DNA of 64,000 bases from Corynebacterium sp. MSK297 (GTDB lineage: Bacteria > Actinomycetota > Actinomycetes > Mycobacteriales > Mycobacteriaceae), in assembly GCF_030232885.1 (NCBI RefSeq), contig NZ_JASPGD010000005.1, forward strand, positions 62,001-126,000, written 5' to 3'. Positions 1 through 8,856 of the stretch are shown here, piece by piece; the first letter of the stretch is position 1, and every line of letters begins with the position of its first letter. A model generated the notes under the pieces. The model saw only the letters and a program-made list of their open reading frames with translations, made no database searches and had not been told where the DNA came from. The position numbers were made by a program, and so were the translations under genes.

Positions 1-1
1 C

Positions 2-490
2 ACCAACACCCCGCCGTCCCCGGTGATTGAACTGCCGGTGGTCCAGATTCTGCACGAAGCGCGCTCGTTCCCAGATGGGCCGCAGGCTCCGGAGGTCATC
101 GATGGTGATCCACAGACGGTATGGGAATCACACCAACCAGATCCGGCGCTGTTGGTTACCACCCAGGATCCGGTGATCTTGAAAGATCTGGTGATCCGTT
201 CCGAGACCGCAGGCGGCAAGTTCTCGGTTTTCGCCGTCGATGACATCACCAACGACGATGGCACTACCAGCGTGACGCCGGTGGATCCTGCCAGCGTCGA
301 CCGCGATTCTTTGCCACGCATTGCCACCGGCACGTTGATGGAAGGGCGCAATAATGTTTCCCTGAATGGTCGCAACGACTTTTCTGGCGGTGTGCTCATC
401 CAATTCAGCGGTGTGGAAGACGAGTTGCGAGTACGCGATGTTCTGCTTACCGGGCTCAATAGTGTTGACGATGTGCAGGTGCGCCCATAG
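2..490 (+). CDS. C-terminal part of a secreted jelly-roll domain protein linked to MurJ/MviN (partial)
   Basis: The reading frame is open to the left window edge, so only the C-terminal 162 residues or so are seen. The segment has alternating beta-type sequence with an early 'DGDPQTVWES' motif, typical of discoidin/jelly-roll carbohydrate-binding domains where an Asp-Gly-Asp-x-x-T-x-W loop is conserved. In mycobacteria the MurJ-type protein upstream of sigM carries a pseudokinase and such an extracellular domain; in Corynebacterium this part is commonly separate. Location just upstream of sigM supports that identity. The GTG at 23 is an internal codon, not the start. Function inferred from neighbourhood and fold-like motifs only. 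Confidence 0.7.
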   Translation, partial: TNTPPSPVIELPVVQILHEARSFPDGPQAPEVIDGDPQTVWESHQPDPALLVTTQDPVILKDLVIRSETAGGKFSVFAVDDITNDDGTTSVTPVDPASVDRDSLPRIATGTLMEGRNNVSLNGRNDFSGGVLIQFSGVEDELRVRDVLLTGLNSVDDVQVRP

Positions 491-521
491 GCCATACTCC
501 ATAACCTGATCGAGCGAAGAC

Positions 522-581
522 TCACCGAGCACAGCCTCACCGAGCAACGCTTCACCGATCACAGCCGCACCAATCACAGCT
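522..581. repeat. Four tandem 15-bp degenerate repeats
   Basis: Four consecutive 15-bp units start at 522, 537, 552 and 567, each a variant of TCACCGAGCACAGCC. They lie between the stop codon of the partial gene and the hairpin upstream of sigM. Because the unit is a multiple of three, the minus strand reads as a pentapeptide-like series, but no convincing gene is found there. Confidence 0.8.
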
Positions 582-599
582 CTGTAGCATAAAACTTCA

Positions 600-649
600 G
601 CGCCGTCCGGTCTGTGTTGCACAGTATTCTGTGCAATTCCGGGCGGCGC
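600..649 (+). terminator. Long hairpin between mviN-linked gene and sigM
   Basis: A two-part stem: GCGCCGtCCGG (600-610) pairs with CCGGgCGGCGC (639-649), and inside it TTGCACAG (617-624) pairs with CTGTGCAA (629-636). It is followed by a short T-containing stretch. It fits a transcription terminator of the upstream gene or an attenuator ahead of sigM. Confidence 0.6.
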
Positions 650-721
650 TGTTGTCATCTCTGTTGTGCAATGGGGAACACAAGGGGACACACCTGCAAG
701 GCCACAACGATCGGGGGGATC

Positions 722-1348
722 ATGGTGGAAACCACGCACGTAAGCAACGGAAAGCAGAGCAACCACACAGTCTCTAGCGACGACACAGCAGTCCATGAAA
801 TTTCAGATCGACAGCTTGTCGACGATTTCTGTAGCGGCGACGCCAGTGCATTTAGCGCGATTTTCACCAAACACCGGCGGCGGCTGCGTGGAGTGGCGCG
901 TCGCTATGCGGGTAATGATCACGATATTGATGACATTGTGCAGGATGCGATGTTGAAGGCCAGCACAAAATTGGATACCTACCGCGCAGAATCCGCGCTG
1001 ACAACCTGGCTGCACCGGCTGGTGATGAATGCCGGCTATGACCATCTGAATCATAAACACCGCAGGGAAACCCCCACGATCGACGCGGATGTCGTGCCGC
1101 ATGACCGCAACCCGGCGCTAGCTTATGATCCCACCGGGAGCGTGGATGCTCGGATCTACCTCGACGACGCTCTCGAGCAGCTCAGCCCGGAACAACGCGA
1201 GGCATTAACACTGACAGATATTGCCGGTTACAGCATCTTCGAGGTAGCCAAGCACCAGGGGGTAGCACCGGGAACCGTGAAATCGCGGCGTTGGCGGGCG
1301 CGCCAGGCGGTTCGCGAAGCCGTGGAGAACGCGCAAGCTAGCTCATAA
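722..1348 (+). CDS. sigM: ECF RNA polymerase sigma factor SigM
   Basis: A 208-residue ECF sigma factor. Region 2 contains 'RYAGNDHDIDDIVQDAM' with the acidic core-binding helix, and region 4 contains 'LSPEQREALTLTDIAGYSIFEVA' plus the helix-turn-helix 'GVAPGTVKSRRWRARQAV'. The start at 722 is preferred over the upstream frame extension because a GGGGG ribosome-binding stretch precedes it and family length matches. It directly precedes trxB and trxA, as in other corynebacteria and mycobacteria, where SigM controls disulfide-stress genes. No anti-sigma factor (RsmA) gene follows; trxB comes next after 140 bp. Confidence 0.93.
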   Translation: MVETTHVSNGKQSNHTVSSDDTAVHEISDRQLVDDFCSGDASAFSAIFTKHRRRLRGVARRYAGNDHDIDDIVQDAMLKASTKLDTYRAESALTTWLHRLVMNAGYDHLNHKHRRETPTIDADVVPHDRNPALAYDPTGSVDARIYLDDALEQLSPEQREALTLTDIAGYSIFEVAKHQGVAPGTVKSRRWRARQAVREAVENAQASS

Positions 1349-1488
1349 TTCCTCCGGTTAGTTGCCACGACAACCAATAAAGCCAAGGACGCACCGTCGA
1401 CAAGTGTGTGCAACCAGTTGCACACCAAGCTGTGCCCGTGAATGCGCGTAGAATATCGGGCACACATGCACAGCAACGGAGGAAAATA

Positions 1489-2412
1489 ATGATCGTTCAC
1501 GATGTCGCTATCATTGGTTCTGGCCCCGCAGGTTACACAGCTGCGCTTTATGCCGCCCGCGCTGAACTCAAACCCATTGTGTTTGAAGGTTATGAGTACG
1601 GCGGCGAGTTGATGAACACCACCGAGGTGGAAAACTTCCCTGGTTTCCAGAAGGGCATCATGGGCCCGGAGCTGATGGAAGAAATGCGTGCACAGGCGCA
1701 ACGGTTCGGCGCGGATCTACGCATGGAGTTAGTAGACCGCGTCGAACTCGACGGTGAGATCAAAAAGATCATCGTTGGTGATGAAGAATTTGCCGCCCGC
1801 AGTGTGATCTTGGCGACGGGATCTGCACCGCGCCATCTCGGCGTCGAAGGCGAGAAGGCACTCACCGGTCGTGGAGTCTCCACCTGCGCTACGTGCGATG
1901 GTTTTTTCTTCCGCGATCACGATATCGCGGTCGTCGGTGGTGGCGATTCCGCAATGGAGGAAGCTACCTTCCTCACCAAGTTTGCCCGTTCGGTGACGAT
2001 CATTCACCGTCGCGAAGGCTTTTCTGCCTCTCCGATCATGCTGGAGCGCGCCAAAAACAATGAGAAGATTTCTTGGGAGCTCAACAAGACTGTTGACGCT
2101 ATTCACGAATCTGCTGGCAAGGTCTCTGGTTTAACTTTGCGCGATACCCAGACCGGCGAAACCAGCCAGCTGGATGTCACGGCATTGTTTGTCGCCATTG
2201 GTTCCGATCCACGCACAGACCTAGTAAAAGACCAGGTTGATCTTGAAGAGTCCGGCTACGTCAAGGTTAATCACCCGCACACGCACACCAATATTGCAGG
2301 TGTGTTTGCGTGCGGTGATTTAGTCGATGATCACTATCAGCAAGCAATTACCGCCGCTGGTTCTGGTTGCCGCGCCGCCATCGATGCTGGCGAATACCTG
2401 TCTGCTCAATAA
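1489..2412 (+). CDS. trxB: Thioredoxin-disulfide reductase
   Basis: A 307-residue cytoplasmic FAD/NADPH flavoprotein that reduces thioredoxin. It shows the FAD-binding '[16 protein letters not shown]' near the N-terminus, the redox-active CATC in '[11 protein letters not shown]', the NADPH-binding '[12 protein letters not shown]', and the C-terminal FAD motif '[27 protein letters not shown]' segments. The ATG at 1489 is chosen over in-frame upstream codons because 'ACGGAGGA' lies 6-13 bases before it and homologues begin here. It forms a redox unit with trxA 124 bp downstream and probably belongs to the SigM regulon by position. Confidence 0.97.
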   Translation: MIVHDVAIIGSGPAGYTAALYAARAELKPIVFEGYEYGGELMNTTEVENFPGFQKGIMGPELMEEMRAQAQRFGADLRMELVDRVELDGEIKKIIVGDEEFAARSVILATGSAPRHLGVEGEKALTGRGVSTCATCDGFFFRDHDIAVVGGGDSAMEEATFLTKFARSVTIIHRREGFSASPIMLERAKNNEKISWELNKTVDAIHESAGKVSGLTLRDTQTGETSQLDVTALFVAIGSDPRTDLVKDQVDLEESGYVKVNHPHTHTNIAGVFACGDLVDDHYQQAITAAGSGCRAAIDAGEYLSAQ

Positions 2413-2536
2413 GATTTTTCGCAATGATGAGCTAATCGCCGCGGCGCGCGTTTTCGCGCACTGTGGCGATACTCAGTTGTGACTACACTAGAGTGCGCAG
2501 TAATTCTTTATAGAAAGTCACGAGGTGACAAACCAC

Positions 2537-2860
2537 ATGAGCAACACAATTGATATCACGTCCCAGACGTTTAAGTCTGAAGTTGTGGAATCTGACGTCC
2601 CAGTCATCGTTGATTTCTGGGCGCAATGGTGTGGGCCATGCAAGAAATTGAGCCCAGTTCTCGAAGAACTCGCCGAAGAGTACGACGGCAAGATCAAGGT
2701 AGCCAAGGTCGATGTTGATGCAGAACGCACCCTGGCCGCAATGTTCCAGGTGATGTCGATTCCTTCGGTGATGATCTATTCGGGCGGTTCCAAGGTGGAT
2801 GAATTCACTGGCAATCTGCCGAAAAAGCAGATCGTCAGCAAAATCGATGCAGTTCTGTAA
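2537..2860 (+). CDS. trxA: Thioredoxin
   Basis: A 107-residue thioredoxin with the active site WCGPC in 'DFWAQWCGPCKKLSPV' and the cis-Pro loop 'MSIPSVMIY'. It receives electrons from TrxB encoded upstream and reduces protein disulfides in the cytosol. An in-frame GTG at 2525 is possible, but the GAGGTG at 2522-2527 is well spaced as ribosome-binding site for the ATG at 2537. Confidence 0.96.
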   Translation: MSNTIDITSQTFKSEVVESDVPVIVDFWAQWCGPCKKLSPVLEELAEEYDGKIKVAKVDVDAERTLAAMFQVMSIPSVMIYSGGSKVDEFTGNLPKKQIVSKIDAVL

Positions 2861-2961
2861 ACCCTGTAGAACCGTAGGTAACACAATCTGTATCTGATGC
2901 GATTTCAGCAACGAACTATGAACATCACATCCATGGCGATCACGCTGCACGAGGGAGCGTT

Positions 2962-4146
2962 GTGACGGAAGTATTGAAGGTCGGCGATTCGTCCGCTCGC
3001 GTAGCCGAAGCACGCGCCACCCTAGCCAGGCTGGGCATGCTTGCCCATTTCGATGGTGACGTGGCCGACTGGAGAACCCAGAAATTCAGCGAGGAAGACA
3101 AGTACTTCACTGCCGAATTAGCCCACGCACTGAAAGCATTTCAGCAGTCACGTGGCATCATCCCCTCGGGCACGATCGATGAGATTACTCTCCGGGAGCT
3201 ACGTCATGCCTCGTACACCTTGGGTGCACGCGTGTTGTCCTTTCAACCCGGACAGGAATTATTTGGCGACGACGTCGCTCAGTTGCAACGCCAGTTGCAG
3301 GAACTTGGTTTTTACAGCCACAATATCGACGGTCACTTTGGACCCAATACCCACGAAGCGTTGAGTAATTACCAACTCAACTCTGGCTTGCAGGACGACG
3401 GCATCTGCGGGCCCAACACGGTCCATTCATTGTCGCTGTTGGGACGCCGCATTTCGACGGGCGGCTCCACCCAAGCTATCCGCGAACGCGAGTGGGTCCG
3501 CCGTGCGGGACCGAAACTCGCGGATAAGCGGGTGGTCATTAACCCTGCCCTGGGCGGGGCACACAAGGGTGCGACGGTGCGTGGGCGCTTTGGTGACATC
3601 ACTGAGGAAGAAATCCTGTGGGATCTTTCCTCCCGCATCGAAGGGCGCATGATTGCTGCTGGTGTCGAAACGATTATTTCACGTCCGCGCATGGATGATC
3701 CCAGCGAACGGGAACGTGCCGATATCGCGAATGCTTTTGGCGCTGACCTCGTGATTAGTCTGCACTGTGATCACTACCAGAACGAGAAGGCGCATGGCGC
3801 TGCAACGTTTTATTTCGGTTCCAATTATGGTTCGTCGTCGTTGATCGGCGAGAAGCTTTCTGGTTTTGTGCAGCGGGAAATCGTTGCTCGTACTGATCTG
3901 CAGGATTGTCGCAATCACGCACGCACCTGGGAAGTACTGCGTTTGCCGCAGATGCCAACTATTGACGTGGTGTTGGGGTATTTGACGAACCCGCAGGACG
4001 TCAACATCTTGACACAGCCACAACACCGCGACGCCATCGCTGAGGCCATCGTGGTTGGTGTCAAGCGTCTGTACCTGTTGGATCAGGATGATATGCAGAC
4101 AGGCACTTATGATTTTGCGGAGTTGCTGAAAGCAGAACAGTCCTAA
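2962..4146 (+). CDS. cwlM: CwlM-type peptidoglycan amidase homologue, probably regulatory
   Basis: 394 residues: two peptidoglycan-binding_1 repeats (about 1-75 and 85-155; 'LQRQLQELGFYSHNIDGHFGPNTHEALSNYQ' split repeats) followed by an Amidase_3-like domain (about 185-370). The amidase core lacks expected zinc and catalytic residues: the usual DPGHGG is 'NPALGG' and the usual late Glu motif is 'VLGYLTNP'. A His in 'ISLHCDHY' remains. In mycobacteria CwlM is a non-secreted PknB substrate that regulates MurA; no signal peptide is visible here, which fits a cytosolic regulatory role. The GTG start has GAGGGA just upstream. Confidence 0.9.
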   Translation: MTEVLKVGDSSARVAEARATLARLGMLAHFDGDVADWRTQKFSEEDKYFTAELAHALKAFQQSRGIIPSGTIDEITLRELRHASYTLGARVLSFQPGQELFGDDVAQLQRQLQELGFYSHNIDGHFGPNTHEALSNYQLNSGLQDDGICGPNTVHSLSLLGRRISTGGSTQAIREREWVRRAGPKLADKRVVINPALGGAHKGATVRGRFGDITEEEILWDLSSRIEGRMIAAGVETIISRPRMDDPSERERADIANAFGADLVISLHCDHYQNEKAHGAATFYFGSNYGSSSLIGEKLSGFVQREIVARTDLQDCRNHARTWEVLRLPQMPTIDVVLGYLTNPQDVNILTQPQHRDAIAEAIVVGVKRLYLLDQDDMQTGTYDFAELLKAEQS

Positions 4147-4165
4147 TCCTAGGCCCTAGACTCTA

Positions 4166-4197
4166 GGAACCGAAGAACCTTAAGATTCTTCGGTTCC
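4166..4197. terminator. Bidirectional hairpin between cwlM and parB
   Basis: GGAACCGAAGAA pairs perfectly with TTCTTCGGTTCC around an 8-base loop, between two convergent genes. The right arm overlaps the last codons of parB (stop complement at 4180-4182), so the terminator is partly coding. Confidence 0.75.
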
Positions 4198-5376
4198 ATG
4201 CGCACCTTCGATCAGTTCCATGATGCGCTGGAAATCTTCTTGGTCGCCGAATTCCACCACCATTTTGCCTTTGCGCTTACCCATGGACACTGTCACTTTG
4301 GTATCCCACTTGTCGGCGAGGCGCTCGGCGGTGTTCGTGAAGAACTCCGGCTGTGGTGCCGGTGTATTTTTCTTCTTCGCAGCGGGCTTTTGCCCCTTAT
4401 TCAGCAATACGACGGCTTCTTCCGTGCCACGCACGGACAAGCCTTCCGCAACAATGCGTTCGGCAAGCTGCGACATGTGTTCTTTTTCCCGCAGGCCCAA
4501 CAGCGCACGGGCATGCCCGGATGAGAGCACTCCGGCATCCACTCGGCGTTGCACATCAACTGGCAGGCGCAGCAGGCGCAGTGTATTGGTGATTACCGGA
4601 CGCGAGCGTCCCAAGCGGTCAGCCAGCTGTTCTTGCGTCACTCCAAATTCTTCCAGCAACTGCTGGTAGGCGTGTGCCTCTTCCAGCGGGTTGAGCTGCA
4701 CGCGGTGGATATTTTCCAGCAACGCATCGCGCAGCAGGGCGTCATCAGTGGTTTGGCGGACAATCGCGGGGATCGTCGACAAACCCGCCCGAGATGCAGC
4801 ACGCCAGCGGCGTTCACCCATGATGAGTTCGAAGCCATCTTCCGACGGACGCACCACGATGGGCTGCAGCAGCCCGAATTCTTTGATCGAATGCACCAGC
4901 TCAGCCAAGTCGTCGGCATCGAATACCGTGCGGGGCTGTTTCGGGTTCGGGGTGATCTGGCCGACGGGTACTTCGCGGTAGGTAGCGCCGAATTGCGGGC
5001 CCAGGCTACCTCCACGCGAACGAGCAGCACTGGACGACGAAGAAGCAATCGTCGGGGCGCCAGGAACCGTCGATTTTCCGGATGCTTTTTTGCCCTCTGC
5101 GCCTTTGCCTGTGCTTTTTCCTGCACCGTTATCAGCGCGATCTTCGGTGTAGTGTTGTGCGCCCTGGACGGCTTCGCGGGGGCCGTTCTTGCCATTCTTG
5201 GCATTCTTCCCGGCAGCAGCACCGCGGTCACCAAGCGCAGAACCTAAAATCACATCAGCTGCTGAATTACCCAGCCGCGGGCGTGCAGATTGGTCTTCAT
5301 CCTGAGCAGAAGGAATCAGTGCAGCTAGGCCCCGGCCCAAGCCACCTTGTTTGTGGTTCGGTTTTTTCTCCGCCAT
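4180..5376 (-). CDS. parB: Chromosome partitioning protein ParB
   Basis: 398 residues. N-terminal '[15 protein letters not shown]' is the ParA-stimulating motif. A long linker rich in Ala, Gly and Lys follows (about 25-125). The CTPase/parS-binding core contains '[10 protein letters not shown]', 'LLQPIVVRP', '[11 protein letters not shown]' and the helix-turn-helix '[25 protein letters not shown]'. The C-terminal dimerization domain ends the protein. ParB loads on parS and drives origin segregation; a perfect parS lies at 51228-51243 in this window. Downstream of parA by 16 bp. Confidence 0.97.
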   Translation of the reverse strand: MAEKKPNHKQGGLGRGLAALIPSAQDEDQSARPRLGNSAADVILGSALGDRGAAAGKNAKNGKNGPREAVQGAQHYTEDRADNGAGKSTGKGAEGKKASGKSTVPGAPTIASSSSSAARSRGGSLGPQFGATYREVPVGQITPNPKQPRTVFDADDLAELVHSIKEFGLLQPIVVRPSEDGFELIMGERRWRAASRAGLSTIPAIVRQTTDDALLRDALLENIHRVQLNPLEEAHAYQQLLEEFGVTQEQLADRLGRSRPVITNTLRLLRLPVDVQRRVDAGVLSSGHARALLGLREKEHMSQLAERIVAEGLSVRGTEEAVVLLNKGQKPAAKKKNTPAPQPEFFTNTAERLADKWDTKVTVSMGKRKGKMVVEFGDQEDFQRIMELIEGAHGTEES

Positions 5377-5392
5377 AAAAACTCGTTACTCC

Positions 5393-6328
5393 TTATGCTT
5401 CATCCGCTGGATTATCTGCTGAGTTGCTTGCTGCGGCATCGTTATCTGCAGCGCCGTTATCTGCAGCATCACCAGCCTGCTGCGAAAGTTGCTCGTAAAT
5501 TTCCGGGCTCACACCAATCGGCCCAGTAGAGCTGTGAGGTACGTAGTCGCCGCGCTCATCCAATTCGTTCGCCGCCGCTCCATAAGCGTAGGCACCGTGT
5601 GAGCTCGGTGAATAATCAATGACCGTCTGCCCGTAGCCTGGTGCCTCTGAAACGCGTACAGAGCGTGGAATGACGTTGCCAAGAACCACAGCACCAAACT
5701 GTCCGCGAACTTCATCAACGACTTGCTCTGCAAGCTTGGTACGCCCGTCGTACATCGTCAGCAGCACACCGGAGATATGCAGGTCCGCGTTGAGGTGTTC
5801 GCGGATCATGGTGATGTTGTTCAGCAGCTGGCCCACACCTTCCAGTGCGTAGTACTCGCACTGGATCGGGATGATGACTTCTTGCACCGCAGTCATCGCG
5901 TTGATCGTCAACAGCCCAAGCGATGGCGGGCAATCGATAAACACGTAATCGAACCCGTATTCGTCTAAAAATCCATTCTTGAGAGCGTCGGAAAGCCGGT
6001 ATTCGCGCCGCACCAAACTCACCAACTCAATCTCTGCGCCCGCCAGGTCAATGGTGGCGGGGATACACCACAGGTTGTCACGGTTGGGGGATTGCTGCAC
6101 GGCTTGTTTCGCAGTAGCGTTCCCGAGCAGCACCTCGTAACTAGAGTTTGTTCCCGTGCGGTGCTCCACACCCAGCGCTGTTGAGGCGTTGCCCTGTGGG
6201 TCGAGGTCGATGACCAGAACGGTGTGGCCTTGCTGGGCCAGGGCAGCGGCTAGGTTCACGGCGCTGGTGGTTTTGCCAACGCCGCCTTTCTGATTGGCGA
6301 TCGTGATCAAGCGGGGCTGCTGTGTCAT
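5393..6328 (-). CDS. parA: Chromosome partitioning ATPase ParA
   Basis: 311 residues with the deviant Walker A 'KGGVGKTTSAVNLAAAL' at the N-terminus, Walker A' 'VIDLDPQGNASTALG' and Walker B 'YVFIDCPPSLGLL'. It is a dimerizing, nucleoid-binding ATPase whose hydrolysis is stimulated by ParB, moving the origin region. The C-terminal tail after about residue 265 is Ala/Asp/Asn-rich and low complexity. Lies in the rsmG-parA-parB segment of the minus-strand operon. Confidence 0.97.
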   Translation of the reverse strand: MTQQPRLITIANQKGGVGKTTSAVNLAAALAQQGHTVLVIDLDPQGNASTALGVEHRTGTNSSYEVLLGNATAKQAVQQSPNRDNLWCIPATIDLAGAEIELVSLVRREYRLSDALKNGFLDEYGFDYVFIDCPPSLGLLTINAMTAVQEVIIPIQCEYYALEGVGQLLNNITMIREHLNADLHISGVLLTMYDGRTKLAEQVVDEVRGQFGAVVLGNVIPRSVRVSEAPGYGQTVIDYSPSSHGAYAYGAAANELDERGDYVPHSSTGPIGVSPEIYEQLSQQAGDAADNGAADNDAAASNSADNPADEA

Positions 6329-6338
6329 GCCAATGAGC

Positions 6339-6941
6339 TTACTTTACGCGGTGAACACGTATCAGGGTGGTGGATTCTTCCAGCTCAGCACCCACAGTGA
6401 TGATTTCGACGCGTTCGCCTTGTGCGCGCTTAATCTCGGATTTATCCCGCTCAATTTCTTCGCTTGCCGACGCCCCCTTCATCGCCAGCATCATTCCGCC
6501 GGGCTTACACAGCGGCAGTGACCAGCGCGCCAGCTTTGCTAGTGGGGCCACCGCGCGGGAAGTCACCACATCAAATTGTGTATCTTTACCGAGATTTTCG
6601 GCACGGTCACGAATCACGGTGACGTTATCAAGCCCGAGTTTCTCGGTGATTTCGGCAAGGTAGTTGGATCGTTTCAGCAATGGTTCCAACAAAGTCACCT
6701 GAAGGTCTGGTCGTGCGATTGCCAGCGGGATGCCCGGCAGACCTGCCCCAGATCCAATATCGATGACACGGGCACCTTCTGGGATGGCTTCGCCAATAAC
6801 CGCACAGTTGTAGATGTGCCGGTCCCACAAACGTGGTTTCTCACGCGGCCCAATAAACCCACGAGTGGTGGCGTCGGTAGCAAGGGATTCGTGATAAGCA
6901 ATTGCGAGATCCTGCCGGTCTCCAAAAACGCGAGCAAGCAT
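6339..6941 (-). CDS. rsmG: 16S rRNA (guanine-N7)-methyltransferase RsmG
   Basis: 200 residues. The SAM-binding motif 'VIDIGSGAGLPGIPLA' and the N-terminal 'FIGPREKPRLWDRHIYNCAV' are typical of RsmG/GidB, which methylates G527 of 16S rRNA. It starts on the last base of the yidC stop codon, indicating translational coupling. No jag gene is present between yidC and rsmG, as is usual in Corynebacterium. Confidence 0.96.
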   Translation of the reverse strand: MLARVFGDRQDLAIAYHESLATDATTRGFIGPREKPRLWDRHIYNCAVIGEAIPEGARVIDIGSGAGLPGIPLAIARPDLQVTLLEPLLKRSNYLAEITEKLGLDNVTVIRDRAENLGKDTQFDVVTSRAVAPLAKLARWSLPLCKPGGMMLAMKGASASEEIERDKSEIKRAQGERVEIITVGAELEESTTLIRVHRVK

Positions 6942-7996
6942 TACTTCTTCTTGCCCTTGTTGCGTTGCTTGCTCTGGGCCTGGCTCTGAGAATTGTTCTG
7001 GCCTGGGTTCGGAGATTGGCTTTGCGCCTGATTCTTGCGCTGCTTCTTGGTTTGCTTGTTCAGCTTACGAGCTGCCGGTGCCGGTGCGGATGAGCGCTTG
7101 GCTTCACGCTTTGCCTCTTCCTCGGCTTCTTCTTCCCGGTCCATCTTGCCGTAGATAATGCGAGTCTGCACGAATGTCCAGATGGTGTTGGTCAGCATGT
7201 AGAACAACAGACCAATGGTCCAGATAAAGCCGGTGGCCAAGGTGATGGCTGGCATGACCCACAGCATCATCTTATTCATCATGCCCATCTGCATCTGCAT
7301 CATCTCGGCGTTGTCACCGGTTGGCTGCGGCGTCTTACCTGCAGCACGACGAGCCTCCTGGCGTCCGACGGTAAACCGGGCATTCAGGTGCGTCAGAGTC
7401 GCGATGATCAGCACCAGAGGAACGGCGACCATGATGATGTTGACACGAGTGAAGTCAGCACCGAAGGTCTGCATGGCATCTTCCGACATCGAGATAAACG
7501 CCGAAAGCGGTACACCGAAAACATCCGCATCCAAAAATGATCGGACATCTTCCACAGAGAAGGAGTAGTTCGGAATGTTACGGTTTTCTTCGACCGTAAG
7601 TCCTGGTGAACCGAAGCGCTCCTCGGTGCGGTTGAACATGCGCAGCACGTGGAACAGACCAATGAAGACTGGGATCTGTGCCAACATCGGTAGACACCCA
7701 GCCAGGGGGTTCATCCCGGATTCTTTATAAAACTTCTGCAGCTCTTGGCTCTGCTTGGTTTTATCGTTTTTGTACTTATCCCGGATCTCTTTCATCTTCG
7801 GCTGCAGCTCTTGCATCTTCCGGGAAGAGCGCAACTGCGTAATCATTGGCTTGACCAATATTGCCTTGATGGTCATGGTCAGCAAGATGATGGACAAGAC
7901 CCAGGTATATCCGGAGTGCGGATCCATCACCAGACTTAAGACATCACGCCAAAAGCCGAGGATCCACGAAATCGGATAATAAATGAAATTAAGCAC
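6941..7996 (-). CDS. yidC: Membrane protein insertase YidC
   Basis: 351 residues, Oxa1/YidC family without the large periplasmic domain of proteobacteria. An N-terminal membrane segment, a cytoplasmic hairpin with 'KMQELQPKMKEIRDKYKND', and the conserved 'GCLPMLAQIPVFIGLFHVLR' are visible. Further membrane helices follow, then a basic Lys/Gln/Ser-rich C-terminal tail (about 295-351) of the kind that contacts ribosomes. It inserts membrane proteins with or without SecYEG. Confidence 0.95.
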   Translation of the reverse strand: MLNFIYYPISWILGFWRDVLSLVMDPHSGYTWVLSIILLTMTIKAILVKPMITQLRSSRKMQELQPKMKEIRDKYKNDKTKQSQELQKFYKESGMNPLAGCLPMLAQIPVFIGLFHVLRMFNRTEERFGSPGLTVEENRNIPNYSFSVEDVRSFLDADVFGVPLSAFISMSEDAMQTFGADFTRVNIIMVAVPLVLIIATLTHLNARFTVGRQEARRAAGKTPQPTGDNAEMMQMQMGMMNKMMLWVMPAITLATGFIWTIGLLFYMLTNTIWTFVQTRIIYGKMDREEEAEEEAKREAKRSSAPAPAARKLNKQTKKQRKNQAQSQSPNPGQNNSQSQAQSKQRNKGKKK

Positions 7997-8005
7997 AAAT
8001 AATCC

Positions 8006-8320
8006 TTATTCTGACTTAGTCTGAACGTAATCTGACGGCGCTTCCGTCGGGTGTGCAGACGGACTTGCAGGATCGTAGCCGCCTGGGTGCCAAGGGCCGC
8101 ATTTCGAAATTCTCACGATAGCACAGACAAGGCCTTTGAAAACCCCGTGACGCGCGAAAACTTCCAGGGCATAAGCGCTGCACGTGGGCTCAAAACGGCA
8201 CGACGACATCGGTTTCTGGGAAGACAGGTTTTTCTGGTAAAACCTCACCATTGCCACCAGCAACCGGGAAGGACCACGCGCTGCAGGGATCGCTTGCCCA
8301 TCCGTGTTGTAATACGTCAC
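8006..8320 (-). CDS. yidD: Membrane protein insertion efficiency factor YidD
   Basis: 104 residues. It carries the family signature 'SSCRFEPTCSAYALEVFARHGVFKG' in segments, with 'RISKCGPWHPGGYDP' after it. YidD is a small membrane-associated protein that helps YidC-dependent insertion. Its ATG overlaps the rnpA stop codon by 4 bp. Confidence 0.94.
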   Translation of the reverse strand: MTYYNTDGQAIPAARGPSRLLVAMVRFYQKNLSSQKPMSSCRFEPTCSAYALEVFARHGVFKGLVCAIVRISKCGPWHPGGYDPASPSAHPTEAPSDYVQTKSE

Positions 8321-8709
8321 CGTGTAGCCGTTTCCGATCGTTTGGATGTTTTCTCGAGCTTGTGTAGCGCACGAAAAACCGCACTGCGCACGTCTTGCCG
8401 CAGCTGTTGCGGCTTGGCGTCGACAAGCGCGGGCAAAGCACGCAGCACGACGTCGACGCTGGGATCAAGTTCTGCACACAACTCACGACAAATATGCCGT
8501 AATTGGCGGGCGGTGCGGTGGCGGACAACGGCATTACCGACGCTTTTCGAGACGATAAGACCAAAACGGGGACCAGAAACAACGAGTGTCTCTGATCCCT
8601 GGTGTTGATAGCAATGCGCTATCACGCTACGTGATCCTGCCCGCCGCCCCTTTTTAGTGGTTCGCCGAAATTGTTGCGGCGAAATCAGCTTATGCTGGCG
8701 GGGAAGCAT
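8317..8709 (-). CDS. rnpA: Ribonuclease P protein component
   Basis: 130 residues. N-terminal 'MLPRQHKLISPQQFRRTTKKGRRAGSR' fits RnpA, and the RNR-type box reads 'SKSVGNAVVRHRTARQLRHICRE'. It is the protein subunit of RNase P, which matures tRNA 5' ends. It starts 3 bp after the rpmH stop codon, the universal rpmH-rnpA arrangement. Confidence 0.95.
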   Translation of the reverse strand: MLPRQHKLISPQQFRRTTKKGRRAGSRSVIAHCYQHQGSETLVVSGPRFGLIVSKSVGNAVVRHRTARQLRHICRELCAELDPSVDVVLRALPALVDAKPQQLRQDVRSAVFRALHKLEKTSKRSETATR

Positions 8710-8712
8710 GAC

Positions 8713-8856
8713 TTAAGCGGTCAGCTTAGAACGACCTTTTTTGCGACGAGCTGCCACGATGGCGCGACCAGCACGCGTACGCATACGGGTACGGAAGCCG
8801 TGTACGCGTGCACGACGACGGTTGTTTGGTTGGTATGTACGTTTACCCTTTGCCAC
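8713..8856 (-). CDS. rpmH: 50S ribosomal protein L34
   Basis: A 47-codon gene on the minus strand, with a GTG start (complement CAC at 8854-8856) and TAA stop (complement TTA at 8713-8715). The product begins '[20 protein letters not shown]' and ends 'KKGRSKLTA', a full-length L34. A GAAGGAG ribosome-binding site lies just upstream. It heads the operon that runs away from oriC. Confidence 0.97.
   Translation of the reverse strand: MAKGKRTYQPNNRRRARVHGFRTRMRTRAGRAIVAARRKKGRSKLTA

Noticed and set aside
128..796. Minus-strand frame of 222 codons with a pentapeptide-like 'AVIGEALLGEAVLGES' run
   Set aside because: It lies antisense to a real gene, and the run is simply the 15-bp tandem repeat read in frame. 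No ribosome-binding site or family similarity.
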